A stretch of DNA of 64,000 nucleotides from HXMU1420-2 sp017643305 (GCA_965217135.1 OZ244249.1:3224001-3288000), one strand, 5' to 3'. Shown: positions 43,391 through 51,961, numbered from the stretch's first letter. Notes: generated by a model from the sequence alone, not told the origin. Made by a program: numbers and translations.

Positions 43391-43747
43391 TCATGCCGAT
43401 CCCCCGCCAACAATGTCGGGGAAGCTCACCCGGGCCACGGTCACATCGACGCGAAGCAATGCCTCGTAACTTTCGGGATCGAAGGGATCTTCGGCCGGGA
43501 CAATCTCCCGCCCGAACAGCCAGGACAGCCGCCCAGCATCCAAATTGCCGCGTTCAAAGGGTTCTTCGCCGAAATGGTCCCAAAGCGCCTGCATGAACCC
43601 AGCATCGGCCCGCCGATCCGCCGGGCGGCGATCAGCATAGCGTTCCCGTCGCGTGAGCGCAGTTACGCCGCGCGGGTTCGGACGTCGGATAACAAACTGG
43701 AAATCAGTGCCCGGAAGGCGACCCGGAAAGCCACGGTGTTTCAACAT
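43391..43747 (-). CDS. conserved hypothetical protein between pccB and pccA
   Basis: A 118-residue soluble protein rich in Arg near the N-terminus (RRPNPRGVTALTRRERYAD) and acidic toward the C-terminus. No signal peptide or membrane segment is visible. Its codon usage and composition look coding, and no overlapping frame is better. I do not recognise a named family. Its position in the pcc locus suggests co-expression with propionyl-CoA genes; nothing else supports a function. Confidence 0.6.
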   Translation of the reverse strand: MLKHRGFPGRLPGTDFQFVIRRPNPRGVTALTRRERYADRRPADRRADAGFMQALWDHFGEEPFERGNLDAGRLSWLFGREIVPAEDPFDPESYEALLRVDVTVARVSFPDIVGGGSA

Positions 43748-43813
43748 ACCGCGCCCTCCGGGCCGAAAGTTCCGATGGCCAGCGCGGGTTCAGCCGCCCG
43801 CCCGGCCTGCTTT

Positions 43814-43954
43814 TTATTTGTATTTGCCGGTGAAAGCGGGTTCGACCGAGATCGGCTCCGGCTCCACAACAACAAATTCTTCCTCTTGGGACCCGCAGGC
43901 TGCCACCAGGGTGACAAGACCAGCGACGGCAAAAAGCTTGATGCTCTTGAACAT
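43814..43954 (-). CDS. 46-residue small lipoprotein
   Basis: A very short lipoprotein: MFKSIKLFAVAGLVTLVAAC then the mature tail GSQEEEFVVVEPEPISVE. The lipobox is VAAC. The start at 43954 has AGGAG 9 bases upstream; a longer reading to 44014 lacks any support. The acidic mature part is about 27 residues. It is too small for enzymatic activity and may serve in the envelope. Confidence 0.65.
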   Translation of the reverse strand: MFKSIKLFAVAGLVTLVAACGSQEEEFVVVEPEPISVEPAFTGKYK

Positions 43955-44168
43955 CTGTGTCTCCTGACTGCTCTTTTTTGTATCACGGTGCCTTGCGACA
44001 CCGCTTGCCCCCACCTCGAGGTTTGGACTGCACTGAGGCAGCCTGCAGTCATGATACCAGAAATTGCGGCCGAATTATATCCACAGGGCATCAACGGACC
44101 TGTTTGTGACTCCAAAGCCTCAACTCGGGCGAAGGGTGAGCTTTGATCCGCAAGATATTGTGCCTGCA

Positions 44169-44564
44169 TCAGAATTCCTCCCAAATGCAGCGTTGGTTTT
44201 CGAGCCTGTAGGCACCGAAGAACTGGGTTGCGTTGGGGTCAGTGGCACCAAAGTCCATGACCCGGTCCGCCATGGACACCACGATGCGCGCCGGGTCCAA
44301 ATCCTTGGCCAGCACATGCGGAACCGCGTCTTCGTCGCACAGATAATCGATATCGATCACGGCCACATCAAAGGTCACGGAGCCCGCCTCCTTACCGATA
44401 CGCGGCGCGACATAGCGGAACCGGAGCCACAATTCGCCCATCAGCATGTCGTGCAAAATCTCCTGCCGGGTCACCGAAATGCCGGAAGGCACCTCGATGT
44501 CCTCCGCGACGGCAGAAGACGCGGCCAGAGCGCTGGCCAACAGATATGCGCCCGCCCGGATCAC
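44169..44564 (-). CDS. exported protein, DUF6497-like
   Basis: A 131-residue protein with a Sec signal (MIRAGAYLLASALAASSAVAE). The mature part has the regular features DIEVPSGISVTRQEI, WLRFRYVAPRIG and TQFFGAYRLENQRCIWEEF, with two cysteines (DYLCDED and NQRCIWEE) likely forming a disulfide. It recalls the DUF6497 family of Rhodobacteraceae, an assignment from memory. It overlaps the upstream cupin gene by 4 bases. Confidence 0.7.
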   Translation of the reverse strand: MIRAGAYLLASALAASSAVAEDIEVPSGISVTRQEILHDMLMGELWLRFRYVAPRIGKEAGSVTFDVAVIDIDYLCDEDAVPHVLAKDLDPARIVVSMADRVMDFGATDPNATQFFGAYRLENQRCIWEEF

Positions 44565-44959
44565 GGCGCGGTTTCGTCATGCGTGTCAAACTCCGCGGGC
44601 GAGATGATCTCGATCAGTTCCATGTCGTCGGAATGGCGGCATTCGCGATGCTTGATGCCCGGCGGCTGTAACACGCAGGACCCTTGGCGCAGGATATGTT
44701 CACCCTGCCCTTCATACTCGAACGCGACCCAGCCTTTGGTCACATACACCATCTGAAAATCCAGATCATGGCTGTGCCACGCGCCAGGGCTTTCGATGCC
44801 CGGCACAGCGCGGATCACATGCGCGCCGAACTTGCCCTGTGTCGCATCCTTGATCCCAAGATCGCGGTATTCGAAAAACGCCCGCAATCCCGCACCTTCG
44901 AATTTGCCGTCATCGGCATGGGCAATAGTGAAAGCCTGGTTTTTCCAAAGCTTAGTCAT
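44561..44959 (-). CDS. cupin-domain protein
   Basis: A 132-residue single-domain cupin. Cupin motif 1 is about PGAWHSHDLDFQMVYVTKG, with His-x-His and a distal Glu/Gln replaced by Gln in FQMVYV. Motif 2 is LQPPGIKHRE with the metal-binding His. Substrate unknown. It overlaps the downstream DUF6497-like gene by 4 bases and follows the hypothetical protein gene directly (no gap), so it belongs to one transcription unit. Confidence 0.87.
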   Translation of the reverse strand: MTKLWKNQAFTIAHADDGKFEGAGLRAFFEYRDLGIKDATQGKFGAHVIRAVPGIESPGAWHSHDLDFQMVYVTKGWVAFEYEGQGEHILRQGSCVLQPPGIKHRECRHSDDMELIEIISPAEFDTHDETAP

Positions 44960-45301
44960 TCAACGTTCCTCCCTGGCAAAGCGCAGCCAACGCGCCCGAT
45001 TGGCGGTGTCTTCCAGAATGTCGGCAATTCGGGGTCCTGTGGCCGGGGACACCGCACCCAAAACGCGGCCTCCAGCCCGGACATGCACCTCCTCCTCAAA
45101 GGAGCGAATTTCCACAACTGGCGAAAATCCCCTAACCCTCTGCATAGCACGCCACATGTCCTGACGGATCTGATGGGCAAGCCGTAGCATGTTGGCGCGA
45201 GGCAGAACCGTGCACACCGCCACATCAAAACGCGCAGGAATGTGGCGAGATAGGATCAGCTTGTCGCTGTCCCCTAGGATATGCCAGCCTTTCACACCCA
45301 T
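44960..45301 (-). CDS. conserved hypothetical protein
   Basis: A 113-residue soluble protein, MGVKGWHILGDSDKLILSR, then FDVAVCTVLPRANMLRLAHQ and VRAGGRVLGAVSPATGPR. No signal peptide or membrane helix. The composition and codon pattern are gene-like, but I recognise no family. It begins within a remnant of an ICMT-like gene and ends directly at the cupin gene stop-start junction. Confidence 0.6.
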   Translation of the reverse strand: MGVKGWHILGDSDKLILSRHIPARFDVAVCTVLPRANMLRLAHQIRQDMWRAMQRVRGFSPVVEIRSFEEEVHVRAGGRVLGAVSPATGPRIADILEDTANRARWLRFAREER

Positions 45302-45470
45302 CTACGCCGCTCGCTGCAATAGTGGTTTTTGTCGGTGCCGAAGGTCGCGGTCAGACACACCTCTTCCCACAGGACCACGCCAAAGTGCAACGCCGCCGCC
45401 GGCACCACCACCGACACCAGCGACGGAAAGACCAGGATATCGGGCCCGTCCAGGCTCACCCAGGTCTCCG
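45292..45470 (-). pseudogene. 3' remnant of an isoprenylcysteine-methyltransferase-like (ICMT) gene
   Basis: In the minus-strand frame that is not RidA, a stretch after the RidA stop reads PDILVFPSLVSVVVPAAALH, HFGVVLWEEVCLTATFG, then TDKNHYCSERRRWV and a stop. This matches the C-terminal hallmark of ICMT/phospholipid methyltransferase-like membrane proteins (hydrophobic helix, EE, FG-x-x-Y-x-x-Y/C, RRW). No upstream part of such a gene is present because RidA coding sequence occupies that place. It is best read as a leftover end of a deleted gene. The similarity is short, so confidence is moderate. Confidence 0.45.
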
Positions 45471-45854
45471 CGCAAGACAGTCGATTTCCACCAGTGCGCC
45501 CACCGCCAGCGCGGTAACCCCCACCGTGGTGCGAGCCGGGCGGCGATCGGCGGGGAAATAGTTTTGATAGGTGTCGTTGAAGGCGGCATAGTCCCGCTCA
45601 AACTCGGTCAGGAAACACCGGCACTGAACGACGTGGGACAGGTTCAGCCCGACGCCCTTCAACACGATTTCGAGGTTCTCCATCACCCGCCGTGTCTGCG
45701 CCTCCACCCCCGTGGGCAACGGCGCATCAGGCGCGTCGGGATCAGTCGGCATCTGCCCGGTCAGGATCACCCAGCCATCCACCTCCACTGCGTGAGAGAA
45801 GGGGGCAACAGGGCGGGGACCGCCAGAGATCATATGGAACATTGGGTCAGGCAT
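45456..45854 (-). CDS. RidA (YjgF/YER057c/UK114) family protein
   Basis: A 132-residue RidA-like protein, trimeric in known members, which hydrolyse reactive enamines/imines. VAPFSHAVEVDGWVILTGQ, QTRRVMENLEIVLKGVG and ARTTVGVTALAVGALVEID follow the family order; the Arg in ARTTV is the substrate-contacting residue. Gene order pccB then RidA, with 9 bases between them, suggests co-transcription with pccB. Its C-terminus abuts the ICMT-like remnant. Confidence 0.9.
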   Translation of the reverse strand: MPDPMFHMISGGPRPVAPFSHAVEVDGWVILTGQMPTDPDAPDAPLPTGVEAQTRRVMENLEIVLKGVGLNLSHVVQCRCFLTEFERDYAAFNDTYQNYFPADRRPARTTVGVTALAVGALVEIDCLARRPG

Positions 45855-45863
45855 GGCGCTGCT

Positions 45864-47396
45864 TTACAACGGAATATTATCGTGCTTTTTCCACGGGTTC
45901 TGTAGCTTCTTATTCCGCAGCGAAGCAAAGGCACGGCAGACACGCATCCGGGTGTTGTGTGGAAAGATGACCTCGTCGATGAAGCCCTTTTCCGCCGCAA
46001 TAAACGGGTTGGCAAAGCGTTCTTCATACTCTGCCGTATGCGCGGCGATCTTATCGGCATCGCCCAGATCGGCACGATGGATGATCTCCACGGCCCCCTT
46101 GGCGCCCATCACCGCAATCTCGGCGGTTGGCCAGGCATAGTTGAAGTCACCACGCAAATGTTTCGACGCCATCACGTCATAGGCCCCGCCATAAGCCTTG
46201 CGGGTTATGACCGTGACCTTCGGCACTGTCGCTTCGCCATAGGCAAACAGCAGCTTTGCACCGTGCTTGATGACCCCGCCATATTCCTGGGACGTCCCCG
46301 GCAGGAAGCCCGGAACATCCACCAGCGTCAGGATCGGAATCTCGAACGCGTCGCAGAACCGCACGAACCGCGCGGCCTTGCGGGAGCTGTCAATGTCGAG
46401 ACAACCTGCCAGAACCATCGGCTGGTTCGCCACCACACCAACGGTCTGGCCCTCCAGCCGGACGAACCCGGTGATGATGTTCTTGGCGTAGTCTTCCTGG
46501 ATCTCGTAGAAATCGCCCTCATCCGCCAGCTTCACGATCAGTTCTTTCATGTCGTAGGGCGTGTTCGGGTTTTCCGGCACCAGCGTGTCCAGCGAGTTTT
46601 CAACGCGCTTGGCTTCGTCAAAGAACGGGCGCACCGGGGGCTTTTCGCGGTTGGACAGGGGCAGGAAGTCCACCAGGCGGCGCACTTCGGCCAGAGCCTC
46701 CACATCGTTTTCGAACGCACCGTCGGCGACGGAGGATTTCTTGGTATGGGTGATCGCGCCGCCCAGCTCCTCGGCCGTGACGACCTCGTTGGTGACCGTC
46801 TTCACAACGTCCGGGCCGGTCACAAACATGTAGGAGCTGTCTTTGACCATAAAGATAAAATCGGTCATCGCGGGTGAATACACCGCGCCACCAGCACAGG
46901 GCCCCATCACGAGGCTGATCTGCGGCACCACGCCGCTGGCCATGATATTGCGCTGGAACACTTCGGCGTACCCGGCAAGCGAGGCCACACCTTCCTGAAT
47001 ACGCGCACCACCCGAGTCGTTGATCCCGATTACCGGTGCCCCGTTCTGCATGGCCATATCCATGATCTTGCAGATCTTCTGTGCATGAGTTTCCGACAGC
47101 GACCCGCCAAACACGGTGAAATCCTGGCTGAACACATACACCATGCGGCCATTGATCGTACCCCAGCCGGTGACCACGCCATCGCCCGCAGGGCGTTGTT
47201 TTTCCATACCGAAATCAACACAGCGATGGGCGACAAACATGTCAAATTCCTCAAAGCTGCCTTCGTCCAGAAGCAGATCAATCCGCTCGCGTGCCGTCAG
47301 TTTGCCGCGCCCGTGCTGCGCTTCGATCCGGCGCTCACCACCGCCCAGACGCGCCGTGGCCCGGCGGTCTTCCAGCTCCGACAGGATATCCTTCAT
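45864..47396 (-). CDS. pccB: propionyl-CoA carboxylase beta (carboxyltransferase) subunit
   Basis: Carboxyltransferase chain of propionyl-CoA carboxylase, 510 residues. Two crotonase-like halves are visible; MKDILSELEDRRATARLGGG opens the protein and VVTGWGTINGRMVYVFSQDF, GGARIQEGVASLAGY, FLPGTSQEYGGVIKHGAKLL and KAYGGAYDVM are carboxyltransferase motifs. It pairs with PccA. AGAGGA lies upstream of the ATG. The 700-base region before it contains TTTGCAAA-type boxes fitting the PccR regulator encoded at 49529. Confidence 0.97.
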   Translation of the reverse strand: MKDILSELEDRRATARLGGGERRIEAQHGRGKLTARERIDLLLDEGSFEEFDMFVAHRCVDFGMEKQRPAGDGVVTGWGTINGRMVYVFSQDFTVFGGSLSETHAQKICKIMDMAMQNGAPVIGINDSGGARIQEGVASLAGYAEVFQRNIMASGVVPQISLVMGPCAGGAVYSPAMTDFIFMVKDSSYMFVTGPDVVKTVTNEVVTAEELGGAITHTKKSSVADGAFENDVEALAEVRRLVDFLPLSNREKPPVRPFFDEAKRVENSLDTLVPENPNTPYDMKELIVKLADEGDFYEIQEDYAKNIITGFVRLEGQTVGVVANQPMVLAGCLDIDSSRKAARFVRFCDAFEIPILTLVDVPGFLPGTSQEYGGVIKHGAKLLFAYGEATVPKVTVITRKAYGGAYDVMASKHLRGDFNYAWPTAEIAVMGAKGAVEIIHRADLGDADKIAAHTAEYEERFANPFIAAEKGFIDEVIFPHNTRMRVCRAFASLRNKKLQNPWKKHDNIPL

Positions 47397-47470
47397 CGCA
47401 TTCGTCCTCTTCCTAGCGTTCGGACGATCATAAACGGTAGGTCAGCCCCACCAAAGCAGTATTCGGTAAA

Positions 47471-47518
47471 TTTGCAAAGAAATGGAAAGCGTTTTCTTGA
47501 AAACTGCAAACATGCAAA
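47471..47518. promoter_or_regulatory. TTTGCAAA-type boxes upstream of pccB (probable PccR operator)
   Basis: TTTGCAAA lies at 47471-47478, and two tandem near-copies (ACTGCAAA, CATGCAAA) lie at 47503-47518. They are 75-122 bases before the pccB start on the minus strand. PccR of Rhodobacter sphaeroides is known to bind TTTGCAA-type repeats upstream of pccB and of its own gene. The same box type occurs at the pccR start in this window. Confidence 0.6.
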
Positions 47519-47689
47519 TTTTTGCCGTTAACCTCTGGTACGGTTAGGTAGATTGGCACGTGTCTTTCCTTTCGCTTGGGAGCATATGCAATCCCCGCCC
47601 AAGACGAAATCTTCGACAGCCTGCAGTGCAAATGTCTGAACGGTCTGCAACCGGTAAGCACCTCTGACAACGACGCCTCTGCCATAACC

Positions 47690-48080
47690 TAACAGTTTGC
47701 TAACGGTGTCGAACCGGCGGATCTGGATGGGTACACCGGCCGGACCGCCATGACCCAGGCAAAAAGGATGCCATACGCGACCCTATGGAGCAGATCAAAA
47801 GCGTCCTGAACATCGAATTTGTCGAAGTCACAGTCAGCGATGATCCCCATCTCAACATCTGCAAGATGTTACTGAGCGGCGTAAGCAGACTTGAACAAAT
47901 TCATTTTCCGCGCAAGCAAGGGCGACGATGTCATCAAGAATTTCGAAGCCGGGCCCGACGCCAGCGGAGATGTTGTTTTCGAGTTCGGCAGCAACGGGAC
48001 ATTGACCGAGCTGAATGTGCCTTTATCCAAAATCAAGCGAGATTTGTTGGCGATACGCGCAGCTTTCGATTTACATAAAA
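47690..48080 (+). pseudogene. fragments of an M10 serralysin/RTX-like protein
   Basis: In one frame (from 47785) the sequence reads MEQIKSVLNIEFVEVTVS then DDPHLNICKMLLSG, which resembles the N-terminal catalytic part of serralysin-like proteases. In another frame (from 47891) it reads NKFIFRASKGDDVIKN, then FEAGPDASGDVVFEFGSN, like an RTX-repeat end (GDDVI-x-x-F-x-x-G-x-D). The frames are shifted and lack a real start, so a decayed gene is likely. The similarity is partial and cannot be tested here. Confidence 0.35.
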
Positions 48081-48104
48081 ATCACCAAAAGTTAACTAAC
48101 CTGC

Positions 48105-49328
48105 ATGCAATCGGCATCTTCGCGGTTCCTGGACAGGAGCACGCCCCCTCATATCGCTACCCTGATCCTGCTCACCGCGCTTTCGACGATGGGCATGAAC
48201 GTGTTTTTGCCCAGCCTGCCAGGCATGTCGGAATATTTCGGTACCGAATACCGCATCCTGCAGCTGTCCGTGGGCATCTATCTGGGGGCCAGCGCGGCGC
48301 TGCAGATCCTGATCGGACCGATTTCCGACCAGATGGGGCGCCGCCCAGTTTTGCTGTGGGGCCTGTTTTTCTTCATGCTGGCAACACTGGGCTGCTTGTT
48401 TGCGCCCAACGCGACCGTCTTTTTGCTGTTCCGAATGTGCCAGGCGATGGTGGCGGTGGGCATGGTGCTGGGCCGGGCCGCCGTTCGCGATATGTACGAC
48501 ACCGAAAAAGCGGCCAGCATGATCGGCTATGTCACGATGGTAATGGCGCTGGTGCCAATGGCGGCCCCGGCGATCGGTGGCTATCTGGACCAGGCGTTCG
48601 GCTGGAAGGCTAATTTCTGGCTGCTGTTTGGCGCTGGGGCGCTGGTCTGGCTGGTGACCTGGCTGGATTTCCGCGAGACCAAATCGCGCAGCGGCCTGAC
48701 CATCGGCCAGCAATTCGCACAATATCCCGAGCTGTTCAGGTCCCCGCGTTTCTGGGGCTACACCGTGACCGCTGCCTTGGTGTCCGGCGCCTTCTTTGCC
48801 TATCTCGGCGGCGGGCCTTTCGTGGGTTCGCAGGTGTTTGGCATGGCCCCCGGCACGGTTGGCCTGTTCCTCGGAGCGCCTGCCGTGGGATACGCGGTGG
48901 GCAACGGGCTGAGCGGGCTATTGTCCCAGCGGATCGGCACAAACCGAATGATCATGATGGGCTGCGCCGTGGCGGCCTTTGGCGTTGGTGCATCGCTGTT
49001 GCTGTTCCTGACCGGGCACGGCACCGCCTACATATTCTTCGGCTTCATGACATTCGTCGGTCTGGGCAACGGCATGACCCTGCCCAACGCAACCGCCGGG
49101 ATGATGTCCGTGCGGCCACATCTGGCGGGCACCGCGTCCGGCCTTGGCGGGGCAATTATGCTAGCGGGCGGTGCAACACTCAGCATTCTGGCAGGCAATT
49201 TGCTTACATTGGAGTCCGGCCCCTTCCCGCTGCTCTGGATGATGTTTACCACCTCAGTTCTGGGGTTGGTGACCATGAGCTTTGTCATGCTCAGGGAACG
49301 TCAGGTGCGCCGTGCGGCGGGCCAGTAG
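48105..49328 (+). CDS. Bcr/CflA-type MFS multidrug transporter
   Basis: A 407-residue major facilitator with twelve hydrophobic segments. It has the Bcr/CflA traits: LSTMGMNVFLPSLPGMSEYF after helix 1, GPISDQMGRRPVLLWG (motif A) between helices 2 and 3, LFRMCQAMVAVGMVLGRAAVRD and QAFGWKANFWLLFG. Such transporters export drugs or small metabolites in exchange for protons. It lies upstream of and on the same strand as pccR, 200 bases away. The start MQSASSRFLD is the first in-frame ATG. Confidence 0.92.
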   Translation: MQSASSRFLDRSTPPHIATLILLTALSTMGMNVFLPSLPGMSEYFGTEYRILQLSVGIYLGASAALQILIGPISDQMGRRPVLLWGLFFFMLATLGCLFAPNATVFLLFRMCQAMVAVGMVLGRAAVRDMYDTEKAASMIGYVTMVMALVPMAAPAIGGYLDQAFGWKANFWLLFGAGALVWLVTWLDFRETKSRSGLTIGQQFAQYPELFRSPRFWGYTVTAALVSGAFFAYLGGGPFVGSQVFGMAPGTVGLFLGAPAVGYAVGNGLSGLLSQRIGTNRMIMMGCAVAAFGVGASLLLFLTGHGTAYIFFGFMTFVGLGNGMTLPNATAGMMSVRPHLAGTASGLGGAIMLAGGATLSILAGNLLTLESGPFPLLWMMFTTSVLGLVTMSFVMLRERQVRRAAGQ

Positions 49329-49482
49329 CAGCCCGTCCAGCCACCACCAGGTATTTGCACGCCATGCTGCGCGCCGATCAACTGTTTGACACCAGCCTAC
49401 GCCAAAGCTGAGATATCTTGGAATGGCTCCAGATAGCCCGTGGTGCTAAATCCTGATCTGACGGCAGACTTGCACCCAAGCC

Positions 49483-49520
49483 TTTGCAAAGTTAGCAAAT
49501 ATACAAACGCTGTTTGCAAA
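49483..49520. promoter_or_regulatory. TTTGCAAA boxes at the pccR start (probable autoregulation)
   Basis: TTTGCAAA occurs at 49483-49490 and 49513-49520, with TTAGCAAA at 49492-49499. The last box ends 8 bases before the pccR ATG, overlapping the expected ribosome-binding and promoter region. The pattern matches the boxes upstream of pccB and suggests PccR regulates its own gene. Confidence 0.6.
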
Positions 49521-49528
49521 GGCACCTC

Positions 49529-50920
49529 ATGGCCACCAAGAAACTCTATGCCGGGGCCAAGCTGCGCGAAATGCGCACGCGGCTGGATCTGACGCAAAAG
49601 GATTTTGCAACCAAGCTGGGTGTGTCGCTGCCCTATCTGAACCAGATGGAAAACAACAACCGCCCGGTCAGCACGACCGTGGTGCTGGCGCTGGCGCAGG
49701 AATTCGGCATGGACGTGACCGAGCTGTCCACTGGCGACAGCGAACGCCTGGTGTCTGACATGCGCGAAGCGCTGGCGGATCCGGTTTTTGCCGACATGAT
49801 CCCGCCTCAGGCCGATCTGCGCCTGACCGCGTCGAACGCCCCGGCCTTTGCCCGTGCGTTTCTGGAACTGCACCGCACGTATCGGCAAACCCATGAGCGG
49901 CTTGCATCCCTTGACGAAGCTCTGGGGCGCGATGACAGCCGTAAACAGGCCAGCCCGTGGGAAGAGGTGCGCGATTTCTTCCATTACTGCGACAACTACA
50001 TCGACGCCGTGGACCGCGCCGCCGAAAAGCTGGCCAGCGCCGAGGGCACCACAGAGGCTATCGCCCATGCCGCCCTGCGTACCATCGGCGTGCGCACCGA
50101 ATTGCGCGATGTCGCGCCTGTCCGGCTGTATGACACGGAAACCCGAACACTGACCCTGTCGGCCCGCGCCGCACCAGAAACGCGCCTGTTTCAAATGCTA
50201 TTGCAGGTGGCGCTGCTGCGGCAGGACGATCTGTTGGAAGCCACGTTGGATTTCGCCAAGTTCCACACTGAAGAAGCCCGCGCCATCGCCAAGGTGGGGC
50301 TGGCCAACTACTTCGCCGGGGCAGCAATGATGCCCTATGGCGCGTTTCTGGCCGCCGCGCAGGATTGTCGGCACGATCTGGAAATGCTGGGCCGCCGGTT
50401 TGGTGCGTCGATCGAACAAATCGCGCACCGTCTGTCCACGCTACAACGGCCCGGCGCCAAGGGCGTGCCGTTCTTCTTTGTGCGGGTCGATCAGGCGGGT
50501 ACGATCACCAAACGCCACAGCGCCACACGGCTGCAATTTGCACGGTTCGGCGGAGCCTGCCCGTTGTGGAACGTGCACCGCGCGTTCGAAACGCCTGGGC
50601 GGTTCCTGCGCCAGCTGGCCGAAACCCCTGATGGCGTGCGCTATATCAGCCTCGCACGGGATGTGTCGAAACATGGCGGGTCGTTTCAGGCCCCCGTGCA
50701 ACGCTTTGCCATCGCCCTGGGGTGTGAGGTGAAGCATGCAGGCGCGCTGGTCTATGCAGACGGGCTAGATATCGACAATGCGCGCGCTTATGAGCCGATC
50801 GGCATTTCCTGCCGCATCTGCGAACGGCAAAATTGCCACCAGCGGTCGGTCCCACCTCTGGAACGCCGGCTCAGCATAAATGCCGACACGCGCGAGGTCC
50901 TGCCTTACCGCGTGGAGTAA
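49529..50920 (+). CDS. pccR: PccR-type short-chain fatty acyl transcriptional regulator (ScfR family)
   Basis: A 463-residue regulator. The N-terminal XRE-type helix-turn-helix (residues 5-65) has KLREMRTRLDLTQKDFATKL and VSLPYLNQMENNNRPVS. The middle is an IrrE/DUF955-like domain, and the C-terminus is the short-chain fatty acyl sensing domain ending CRICERQNCHQRSVPPL, a cysteine-rich family mark. PccR in R. sphaeroides controls propionyl-CoA carboxylase; here it lies 2.1 kb from pccB and has matching operator boxes. The start at 49529 is the first ATG after the operator; a TTG at 49514 would add five residues. Confidence 0.92.
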   Translation: MATKKLYAGAKLREMRTRLDLTQKDFATKLGVSLPYLNQMENNNRPVSTTVVLALAQEFGMDVTELSTGDSERLVSDMREALADPVFADMIPPQADLRLTASNAPAFARAFLELHRTYRQTHERLASLDEALGRDDSRKQASPWEEVRDFFHYCDNYIDAVDRAAEKLASAEGTTEAIAHAALRTIGVRTELRDVAPVRLYDTETRTLTLSARAAPETRLFQMLLQVALLRQDDLLEATLDFAKFHTEEARAIAKVGLANYFAGAAMMPYGAFLAAAQDCRHDLEMLGRRFGASIEQIAHRLSTLQRPGAKGVPFFFVRVDQAGTITKRHSATRLQFARFGGACPLWNVHRAFETPGRFLRQLAETPDGVRYISLARDVSKHGGSFQAPVQRFAIALGCEVKHAGALVYADGLDIDNARAYEPIGISCRICERQNCHQRSVPPLERRLSINADTREVLPYRVE

Positions 50921-50925
50921 GAAAA

Positions 50926-50953
50926 GGCCGAACCGCCTGCATGCGGTCCGGCC
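50926..50953 (+). terminator. stem-loop terminator after pccR
   Basis: GGCCG-A-ACCGC and GCGGT-C-CGGCC pair as two 5-base stems joined by one mismatch, with a CTGCAT loop, beginning 5 bases after the pccR stop. The downstream CCCCTCAC lacks a T-run, so it is a plausible but imperfect terminator for the plus-strand transcript. Confidence 0.6.
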
Positions 50954-50992
50954 CCCTCACTCGCCTGTCTCCAGTGTGGGACTCCGCCGGGA

Positions 50993-51232
50993 CTAGGCTT
51001 GCGAAAGGATCCCCCAGATTTCGTGTTTCAACGACGCGCGCTGTTTGCGCAGCTGGACCTCGGCCAGTTCTTCCATAGGGTCCACGTTGGTTTCAGCCCG
51101 GTGAACTTGGCGGTTGAGCACATGATATTCATCAGCCAAACGGGCAAAATGTGCATCTGACACCTTCAGGTCGTGGATCTGTTGAACCTTGTCGGGGAAC
51201 TCTTCGGCCAGTTCATGCGGGGTGTGCGACAT
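50993..51232 (-). CDS. YdcH family (DUF465) protein
   Basis: A 79-residue helical protein. MSHTPHELAEEFPDKVQQI and SDAHFARLADEYHVLNRQVHR fit the DUF465/YdcH helical hairpin, as does LRKQRASLKHEIWGIL at the end. AAGGAGAGG precedes the ATG at 51232. Function is unknown. It lies near the hemerythrin-like gene on the same strand. Confidence 0.88.
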   Translation of the reverse strand: MSHTPHELAEEFPDKVQQIHDLKVSDAHFARLADEYHVLNRQVHRAETNVDPMEELAEVQLRKQRASLKHEIWGILSQA

Positions 51233-51321
51233 ACGCCTCTCCTTCGTGTCGTTTGATGACACTCTAAACGGGTCGGCCCGCGCCAAACTTTGACGTAGAT
51301 CAACCTGGATGCGTTTCGCGG

Positions 51322-51867
51322 TTATTCCAGATCCGCGTATTCCAGGATAAGCGGCACCACGACGTCTTCCTCATCCGCCAGATGCCGATCCAGGAACCGC
51401 TGCAGCCGGTCTTCGGCCTGCAGCAACGCGGCCACGGCATCCTTGTCCGCTTCGCTGCGGATCGCATGGTTGGCGGCATTGGCCAGCGCCTGCAGCTGTC
51501 CGTCCAGCGCGTGGTGGTCAGCATCCAACAGCTCAAACGCATGTTCGATTCGGCTGTCCAGAACCTGCAGGCGAGGGAAGTAATGGTGATCTTCCACGGA
51601 ATGATGGGTGTGCAGTTGGTTCAACAAGAAAGACGCATAGCGCGACATTTCCGGGATGAACCGCGCGTTGGGCGTATCATGCTGAACCTGCGCCTGCTCG
51701 ACCAGCTTGGCCGACAGCTCCCGGAACATGCTATGCCGATCCAGCCAAAAGGCTGTCATTCCGCTGAAATTCGCATGCCCGCGCCACAGGTCGCGAGGAT
51801 AAAGATCCGCGAGAACGCGCAATTCCTGCGGCAGTCCCGTGCGGCTGTTCAGTCCCAAGTCTTCCAC
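51322..51867 (-). CDS. hemerythrin-like (HHE cation-binding) protein
   Basis: A 181-residue four-helix protein. Iron-binding candidates are in GHANFSGMTAFWLDRHSMF, LNQLHTHHSVEDHHYFPRL, LDADHHALDGQLQAL and FLDRHLADEEDVVVPL, matching the H-x-x-x-E/D-x-x-H hemerythrin pattern. It may bind oxygen, nitric oxide or sense iron or redox state. The start appears to be GTG at 51867 (GTG GAA GAC TTG), with no strong ribosome-binding site seen. It lies 89 bases upstream of the YdcH gene. Confidence 0.85.
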   Translation of the reverse strand: MEDLGLNSRTGLPQELRVLADLYPRDLWRGHANFSGMTAFWLDRHSMFRELSAKLVEQAQVQHDTPNARFIPEMSRYASFLLNQLHTHHSVEDHHYFPRLQVLDSRIEHAFELLDADHHALDGQLQALANAANHAIRSEADKDAVAALLQAEDRLQRFLDRHLADEEDVVVPLILEYADLE

Positions 51868-51961
51868 ACGGTTCTGCTAGCGCAATTGCCCCGCCGCGAC
51901 CACTGAAAACCTTTGCGGCGTAGCGAGGCGCGGACAAAACCACAAATCTTTTTGCAAGGGC

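Noticed and set aside
45957..46877. 306-codon plus-strand open frame opposite pccB
   Set aside because: Antisense to pccB with no recognisable protein features.
47428..47685. 85-codon minus-strand open frame upstream of pccB
   Set aside because: It overlaps the PccR-type boxes, has no ribosome-binding site and no family pattern.
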